Part shown: piece by piece, positions 1 to 7,800 of the stretch
Position numbering within the stretch: position 1 is the stretch's first letter
Layout: each line of letters starts with the position of its first letter
Assembly: GCF_001949145.1 (NCBI RefSeq)
Contig: NW_019091632.1
Coordinates: forward strand, 124,001 to 188,000
Direction: 5' to 3'
Source: Acanthaster planci
Lineage: Eukaryota; Echinodermata; Asteroidea; Valvatida; Acanthasteridae
DNA: 64,000 nt
Position numbers and translations under genes: made by a program
The notes under the pieces: generated by a model
Seen by the model: only the letters and a program-made list of their open reading frames with translations
Told to the model about the DNA's origin: nothing
Database searches by the model: none

Positions 1-1679
1 TCGACACTGGAAATTGCTGATATCTCAGGATGGCATTGGCTTTGAACAAGGACTTCACTGTGCCTCTCAATCGAAAGGCAGTTCAGAGCGTGAATATTCA
101 TCCGTGCATGTAGCATTCCATGTGCAGTCAAGTACAACTCGTTCTGATACATGCGGACTGATTGAGGCAAACAAGATGGCAGTGCCTAGAAAGGTCCCTT
201 GAACATCCAAGAATGCTGGGAAGTTGTGACAGTACTGGCCCAGGCAGCAGTCCAGCAGCTAGTCTAGGCCCAAATGGTGCTTCCTTGTTGACTAGTGATG
301 GATGTGGTGTGCATGGAGCTTACCTGTCCAGTTCTCCTCCTACACCCCTTTGGACACCACTTTTGTACCATTGTTGGGAGCGGCTGGGGGAGGGCTTGTA
401 CCATTGTTGGTAGCGGCGGGGAGGGCGTTTCTATCTTATTCACCCCAGGCATTTCCTGTTGTGGAATGCCAGGGAAACATTCCAGATTGAGGTCCTTCAG
501 GTATTTATGTAGTAGAACCAGGGAGAGCTTGAGCAAGGTCTAGTTATGTCCTGCCTAGGGCATGTAACCAATTCATAGAGGCATATCAGGTCTCAAGGAG
601 AAAGGAACACATACAGTGTATCTATTGTATATCTAGAACATCTTATCCACAGATTCTGGATAGCTGGATGGGCTGAGAGCTAGTTGCATGGCATCCATTA
701 CTTTAGCTATCATGTACACAGCAAAAGAAGTACGTCTGTCGCAACCAAGGCACTGTAACTGTCGCTACCGAAGACTGTACACATGACCACTGACATAGTG
801 TGCAAATGAATGCTGATGAGTGTCTCATGCATTCCAAAACGCGACCAGTAACACTACAGAGCTGGGTTCAAATATTTTGAGAGGAGGTAGTTTTGAAAAG
901 CGCTGGTAAATTTTCAACAAATTCCTTATTCAAATAAATGTACTGTTATATTTAGTTAGACCAAATGGAACAGTTATCATGTAAATCAAGCAGAATCTGT
1001 GAAAGAGGTGCTAAGCAACTGAATGTCGACTGCTTTATTTCATGGTGCTGTAAGACTAGCCTTCCGAGGTGATCCATGGTGAATTTTATTCTTCCGAGGC
1101 AAAGCCGAAGGAAAATGGAATATTCCATGGATCACCAAGGGAGGCTAGTTTTTACTATTCAATATTATGTAATATATATAAATGTAAGGCGGTATAGAGT
1201 ACTTAAGTGTGACGCCATTTAGAACCAGTAGATGCTGTACAAACGAATAGAGTATGCGCACGCGTCGCTTTCTACACACAGAAGTGTGCGTGTGACGTAT
1301 TTATTTCAGCACTCCATATAATTCACTGCCTTGTGAACTTCAAGATTTATTACTCATTGCATTTTACTGAATTCTTTAGAATGCTCTGTCAAGAAACTAT
1401 CAATGTGATATGTCTCTGTCCCGGTAGCTTTACAACGTGTCCTTTTGATGCATGCAGAGGTCAACATGAAGTCCCTATTTTGCTTTCGTCTAACACATTC
1501 TTTATTTTACTGGTATGGTTTAACCCCAGCTAAAAATTACTCAGTGTTGAATGTAGTTTTATCGTCCGACTTTCTACGAGTTTTTCAAGAAGTGAAAGGC
1601 ATTTGCCTCGGAAAGTCTAGTTCTAAAATTCTCAAGGTTTTATTTTTTCTTTTATTTTAACGTCTGATTTGGTGAGCAG
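1..1679 (+). other. intron upstream of the first visible receptor exon
   Basis: No coding exon is recognisable here. The first exon in the window (1680) enters in the middle of a fibronectin type III domain, so this stretch must be intronic to the + strand receptor gene, whose earlier exons lie outside the window. It ends in a T-rich tract and an AG acceptor at 1678-1679. It contains one hairpin element (1050-1154). The short open frames near 160-540 have no family features. Confidence 0.7.
1050..1154. repeat. hairpin element, MITE-like inverted repeat
   Basis: The left arm from 1050 (GTAAGACTAGCC, then GGTGATCCATGG) is matched by the reverse complement of the right arm ending at 1154 (GTAAAAACTAGCC, then TTGGTGATCCATGG). 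The centre contains CTTCCGAGGCAAAGCCGAAGG. The whole unit is about 105 bp and would fold into an imperfect hairpin. No target-site duplication is clear. I infer a small non-autonomous DNA element; the family is unknown. Confidence 0.6.
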
Positions 1680-1816
1680 GAAGAACAACACCATCAATCA
1701 GGTGATTATCCAGGGCTTGGACCCCTTCACGATGTACGAATTTGACGTCTGCTCCGTCAGCACCAAGATGTCCGGACCGTTCTGCGATGCTAGAGCCGTC
1801 AGAACCTTGGAAGACC
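1680..1816 (+). CDS. receptor exon a: C-terminal half of an Fn3 domain
   Basis: This 137-bp exon lies between AG at 1678-1679 and GTAAGT at 1817. Its first base completes a codon (phase 2 in) and it ends one base into a codon (phase 1 out). It encodes the late Fn3 strands: the LDPFTMYEFDVCSVS segment with the conserved Tyr, then the VRTLED linker typical of a domain end. Confidence 0.85.
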
Positions 1817-4800
1817 GTAAGTCGAACCCCAACTCCTCTCCCCCCACCCCCACCATTTGGCCTACTTTGAGATTAGTTCAGCTCAACAAACATGCAATTC
1901 TGTAATGCCGTGGGGTGTATCGCTATTTTGTGGCAGGCTTTGACGGAACTGCGCTCACAGAGTGAAAACCAATGTCGGGATTCTATCTCTGTGTGGCAGT
2001 CAGTCAGTAGTCAGTCAGTTTGATTCCAGTGGCTAAATTATGCTGGGATTGCTGGCATGGTGTGAGGTATGAAAACAAAGCATTCCACGGCAAAAACAGG
2101 TGAAAGTCAGTTGCATGTGAATTTGACTCCTACTGGCCATTACCAGCTGATTTTTTTTATTTGCAAGTTAATAAACCCAAGCCATATGTTCATGACACAA
2201 AACAGTAAAGGGGTCAGTCACATAAGCAGTGTTTCCCCAACAGTTTACAATTTCAACCAGTCCTTCAATATCCAAAAACATTTTATGCGAGCATGCAAGC
2301 TGTTGTTCAAATAAAATGCTAGCCAAAGACATTTATTTATATCGTAATGCTTTGAGCATGCATGGTTTCACTTGAGGCTGTAACTTCTTTGAAGCCTGCT
2401 TGCTTTGCATTAACTGATTCCATCTAACTTCAAAATTCATGGCCAGGATGGCATTGATGTTTGTTCCCCCAAGAAGTTGGTTGTATCTCCTCAGGTAGGA
2501 TCCCATAAAAGTTGGATTGACGTAATGGTGTTTTTCATAGCCCCAATAGTAATTGGAGCCAAGCTAGTAAACCTTCACTGTGAAGCTTCAGTATGAGCAG
2601 TGTTTTTCTAAGCCATTACTTGTTTTTGAGAGAAGTCCTTTGCGTAATGTTATGTAACTGCTTCCTTGTCATTTGAAATGACTTTTGCCTAGTCAAAGTT
2701 TCCAAAAAGTAACAATACAGTGACAAGTTTCATGCAAACGACCACCACAGGTCAGCATTTGTCAAGTCCAACAGTGTGAAGGACTGTGGGAGTGATATAT
2801 TATTGCTTAAAAAGTCGGCATTTTCCGCTGAAAATAATATCGCACCCGATGTGAGTGCAGCGTGAAACAAAACCGTCGACAAGTGGTAAGGTTGGTATCG
2901 CCTACAGTTTGAGTCCTGTTTTTCCGCCTAGGCCCGTCCACTCCACCAGAGGATATTCTGGCCAAGCCCTTAGCCCCCCACGCGGTAGAGCTCCAGTGGC
3001 AGCCTCCCATGCAGCCCAATGGCATTATCACCCACTACGTCATCCTGTATGATGAGGATGTCAACAAGCCAGAGGACAAATGGAACCAGCAGGCCCGAAA
3101 TGGTGAGACAACACCCCCGCCCCCCGTTTGACCGGTCTTACACTCCCTGGATGTTGTTTGCTAAGAAGATTCCCTGGTCTTTTGATACCCTCTGCCTCAA
3201 GTAGGAAACCAATCACACATTCTGTGCACCTTAGCATCTGTAGGTCACCAAGCCCAATTGCAAAGTGACGATTGAGCACTGCCATCCTCAGTCCTACAAA
3301 ATCCTACAAAACCTCTAAACGTGGAGAACTCGAAGGGATCTGGGAGGGCTCAGGCTTGCCTTGGTCTGTAGCCTTGGTTCCTTTGAAATCCCTTCAGCTG
3401 TACCCATCCTGCTGTCTTTCTTACCAGTTTAATCACCCAGTCCCTTTGCCGTTGTCCCCCCTCCCCGGCAGGTACAGCCCACCACTCAACCGTGAATGGC
3501 CTGGCCAGCGACACCAAGTATTATTTCAAGGTGCGGGCCGGTACGCAGGTGGGCGAGGGCCCTCCAACAGACGCCGTGGCAGCTCAGACTCTGACCGCTG
3601 CCCAGCCAGGTAAGATATAGCCATCCATATATGTCACCTCGGTCATGTATCTGTCTGAATCCATTAAAGGGGGTTGGTTTATGTTTTGTGATCCTGCAAA
3701 AAATGAAGCTTAACCACTACCAGCCGGGGACTCCGAAATCGGAGCCGTATGGTTTATATGTGTGGCCGGGGTCTCCGAACTCGGACAAAGGAAACAGGGC
3801 CCTNNNNNNNNNNNNNNNNNNNNNNNNNNNNNNNNNNNNNNNNNNNNNNNNNNNNNNNNNNNNNNNNNNNNNNNNNNNNNNNNNNNNNNNNNNNNNNNNN
3901 NNNNNNNNNNNNNNNNNNNNNNNNNNNNNNNNNNNNCAATGAAGGTCACCTGTCAACTTGTGGTAGTGCCTGAAGATTACTCTGTGTGGCTATAAACGAC
4001 TGTTAAATGGAATGATGAATTGTTGAAGGATTTTGAAAACGGAAAAAATGATAGTCATGCCGGCCCAGCATCCTCAACATTGAAAAATGCCCCGGCATGG
4101 ATTCTGCCCCCCCTCGCAATTGCAACTTCCCCAAAATATTCTCCAGTATCATTGCAGTGTATTTTTTCTTTTGTGCCTAGCTTCAGGAGTTTTCCTTCAA
4201 GGTCTGATGTTCATTTTAATACCAAATGCACATTTTTCCCAAGACAGTTGAGCCCCCAAAAATGTTACCTTAAATCCCAGTGACGTACTCAATGCACACG
4301 AGCCAACATGTTTTCGCTCATTTGGTTTCAAGATACTGTTTCAAGATACCAGTCGGTGTGGTTAATGTAACAAATGCCGACTTGATATTGGAAAGAGGAG
4401 TTGCAGGAATCTCAATGTTTCTCAAACGTGGCGGCTACAGTCTGAATCTAATTTTTTTTTTTCATGCAGGTGTTAACACCAGTCGATGGCAGGAGAGCTT
4501 GGTGATTGGTGTCTGCTCAGCCTTTGTCCTGATTGCCACCATAGTGTTTTTCATCATCTGCAAGCGAAGGTCAGTTGTGAGGGGAAGACTTCACCCAGTG
4601 ACTTGTGGTGATTCCTGCGTGACGGATAGACCAGAAAATATGAGATTAGGGCAATGTGCCACCCTTTCCATCTTACTATGCTGTCTTACTGTGTTCACCC
4701 CCCTTCTCAGCCAGAGAGAAAAATGGATTTAGAAGCACCTGTTTTTACTTGCCAAAAGCATTTAAACGTGAACAGTTTGCTGAGGATGTACGATATTACT

Positions 4801-7800
4801 GTAGCTATCCAAATCAGTGTTGTAGTCGAGACCACTTAAGACCTTCCCAAGGCCTTCCCCAGACCGCACAAGACCAGCATAAGACCTCCAGTCTGATTTC
4901 AAGTCACAAGCTATTCAAATCAACCGCAACAAAACGTATTCCTTTGTCATTGTTCACCCTGTCACTTGTGCATGGTCTTGTGCATGGTCTTGCGCATGGT
5001 CTTGCGCATGGTCTTGCGCATGGTCTTATGTCTGGTCTTGTAATAGTCTTGACTACAACACTGTCCAAAATCCAATTATATCTGGGGCAGCTTTCAACAG
5101 AGAAATTGTTATAGGCACAGTGATTAAAAAAAAAGTCTTGAAATGGACAGGTTTTTTTTTCATGACAATTTACTGAAGCTTGCGTGCTGAAACATTTGCA
5201 GTGCAGTTGCGTTTATCCCTTAACTGGAGATTTAGGAGAAATGTATTTTGTCATGCATCTGAGGAATTTCTGTCCTAGGTATTAAAATAGTTCCACCTTG
5301 AACCATGAATTGCAAATTCATAACAGAATGTTGATCCTAATCCTTAACAGTCCTCAAAGACTGGCGTAGTGCCGATAAGTTAGTTCATGACTCGTCAGAT
5401 TAGAGACAAAAAGCGTGGTGGCAAAAGTCGTTTGTGTCAGTGCCAAGTCCAACAATATCAGGAAACATCCTGACATGAGATGAGTCAGAAACAAGCTTGA
5501 AACGAGCAGCGGAAGTTGTATCTGATGAGAAACAGGTTTGGCGCCCCCCCTTCCCATGTACAGTGTGGCCAACCTTGCATTGTGATCTGACATGCATTGC
5601 TAATGGCATTGACTAGTGACAGTCACTAGGCCACAAACAACTGGCACGTTTCCTCTACGGTGGGTAGGACTTTGCTTCACAACCCTGTCTCTCATTTGTT
5701 CTGAAGTCATGCAGAGCAGGATCCAGTGTGGTTAGCCCCCACCCCACCTGTCACTTCCTTTACTGTTCAAAGCCAGATGGACCAAGACTGGGGGGGGGTT
5801 TCCTTTATCAAAATGCTTCGGTTGGTTTTATGCACATGAAGGGAAACATGGAAAAAATGGGGAACGCGTATCCACATGGCATTCCAACGTGGACATATGT
5901 TTCCACCTGGGTTCAGCTGCCCTCTCCTATGCCGAGTGGGGACAAGCACCATGCGGGGGTTCCCATTACAAACAAGGGTCATTCCCAGCAGGTTTGCAGG
6001 CATTTCAAGTTCCAAGGATTGTACTGGTCATAGCAGTCTTGAAATTCTGCAAAATGCTGGTGTTGGTGAAATAGGCATAGGGTGAACATTAGAGGTGTGA
6101 AGATGAATTTTTTTGTTTTGGGTGGGGTTTTTTGTACAGTTAATTAGCAGGCTTGGCAGTTGTCACTTCATCATGAATCTCAGTGTCGTAGTTTCAGGAT
6201 TTTCCAACGATCTTCTAGACACCTTGTGAATTTGTACAGAATAACTTTTGTGTTAATATATATGGACATGAAAAGTCATTTCAAGTGAAGTTTCACAGAG
6301 TTCCTGTTGTTTGATGTTCGCCTTTGGCCAGATCCTCAAATTACAGGCTCAAGTCCTGTTTCTAGGAACTCATGATCCCTTTACCGCATAGCTTTATGAA
6401 GCCCAGTATTTTTGATGGGTTGTCTATCCCAGATGAACAGCTGTTGTACTCTCATAGTTTATTGTGACCAGGATCTTTCAAATGGAACTCACCAAAACCT
6501 AAAAAATGCCAGCTGGTTCACATTTCAAACATAACAGCAACCCCCCCAGTAGCCGTGGCAACAATGCTTATTAAATGTAGATGTGATGTTGAGCAGAACT
6601 CGCCAAAACCTCAAAAAATACCAGCTGGTTCACATTTCAAACATAACAGCAACCCTCCCCCCCAAATATGTAGCCTTGGCAATAATGCTCAATGTTGAGC
6701 AGAACACAGAATTTTCAACCTTGTGCAGCATTTAGATTTGTTCTTTGCTCGGATTTACACATAGAAAGTGTGTTGGATTCTCAGCTTTGATTTTCATTGC
6801 TGGTCACATTTTTGACCTCGTACTCTCCCACATACACACAGGGGTCTCTTGAAACGAGCCCAGTCTAGTGCTGCTGCCCACATCCACAGTAGCAATGGTG
6901 CCGTGTGCACGGGCTATGTGGCCAGGGCTAGCCCCGATGGCCAGACGTACGTCACAGGGGTGGCAGACAGCGGGCAACAGAACGGCTTCATCCCCATGAG
7001 AGCAGTGCTCCCACAGCCCCAGAACATGGACACTAAGGTAAACAGTGCAGAATATTAAAGATCTTGCAAAGTAAGCCATCCCTTATTGCTTGTGACAGGG
7101 CAGGAAAAATTTTAAAAACCATTTTGCACCAGATAACGTGCAAGCACGCAGTGATTTCCTGTATGCCAACACAGAGGATGTTTAACCACTTCCTTCCGGG
7201 ACTCCGGAATCAGACACGTATGCTTTATATGCGTGGCCGGGGACTCTGAACTCGGAAAAAGGAAACAGGGCCCTGTAACAAAAGACCGTACTCCAAACAA
7301 AAGACCAGGCAGTTGGGCATTATCGACATTTTTCACTCTCAAAAGTGGTGATAATCCAGCCTTGTTTTGAAACCGTATACCAGGGTTTGGGGCATTTAGA
7401 GCGAGCGGATTACCACCGGGGACAAAAGCGCTCCACCACCGCAGCGATGAGCCACACAGCACCGCTGCACGCTAATCTAGCCCTTATTGAAAGAGGTCAG
7501 AAGTGCACTGAGCCAGGTTCATGAACAAAAGAAAGTTATATAACACCGCACAATCTNCTTAAAGTAGTGCCTAAAGATTACTTGGTGCAGCTATAAACGA
7601 CCGTTAAATGAAAAGATGAATTTTGAAGAATTTTGAAAATGGAAAAAATAATAATTATGCTGGCCCAGCATCATCAACATTGGAAAATGCCCCGGCATGA
7701 AGTGGTTGAAGACGTTCTGGCAAATTCCGTTTGCAAAACTTGATGAGGTCTGTACTGATTCCCCTGCTTGATTGATTCCAATTGAGTTTGTACATACACA

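Larger units (their letters stand above)
4570..6841 (+). other. intron between transmembrane and first cytoplasmic exon
   Basis: A 2.27-kb intron, GTCAGT to ACACAG. It contains a hAT-like MITE with an internal minisatellite (4815-5063) and a 111-bp tandem duplication (6484-6706). I see no further exon. Confidence 0.8.

Noticed and set aside
4656-5114. Repetitive open frame (V/A-H-G-L repeats)
   Set aside because: It is a translation of the 12-bp minisatellite within a hAT-like MITE.
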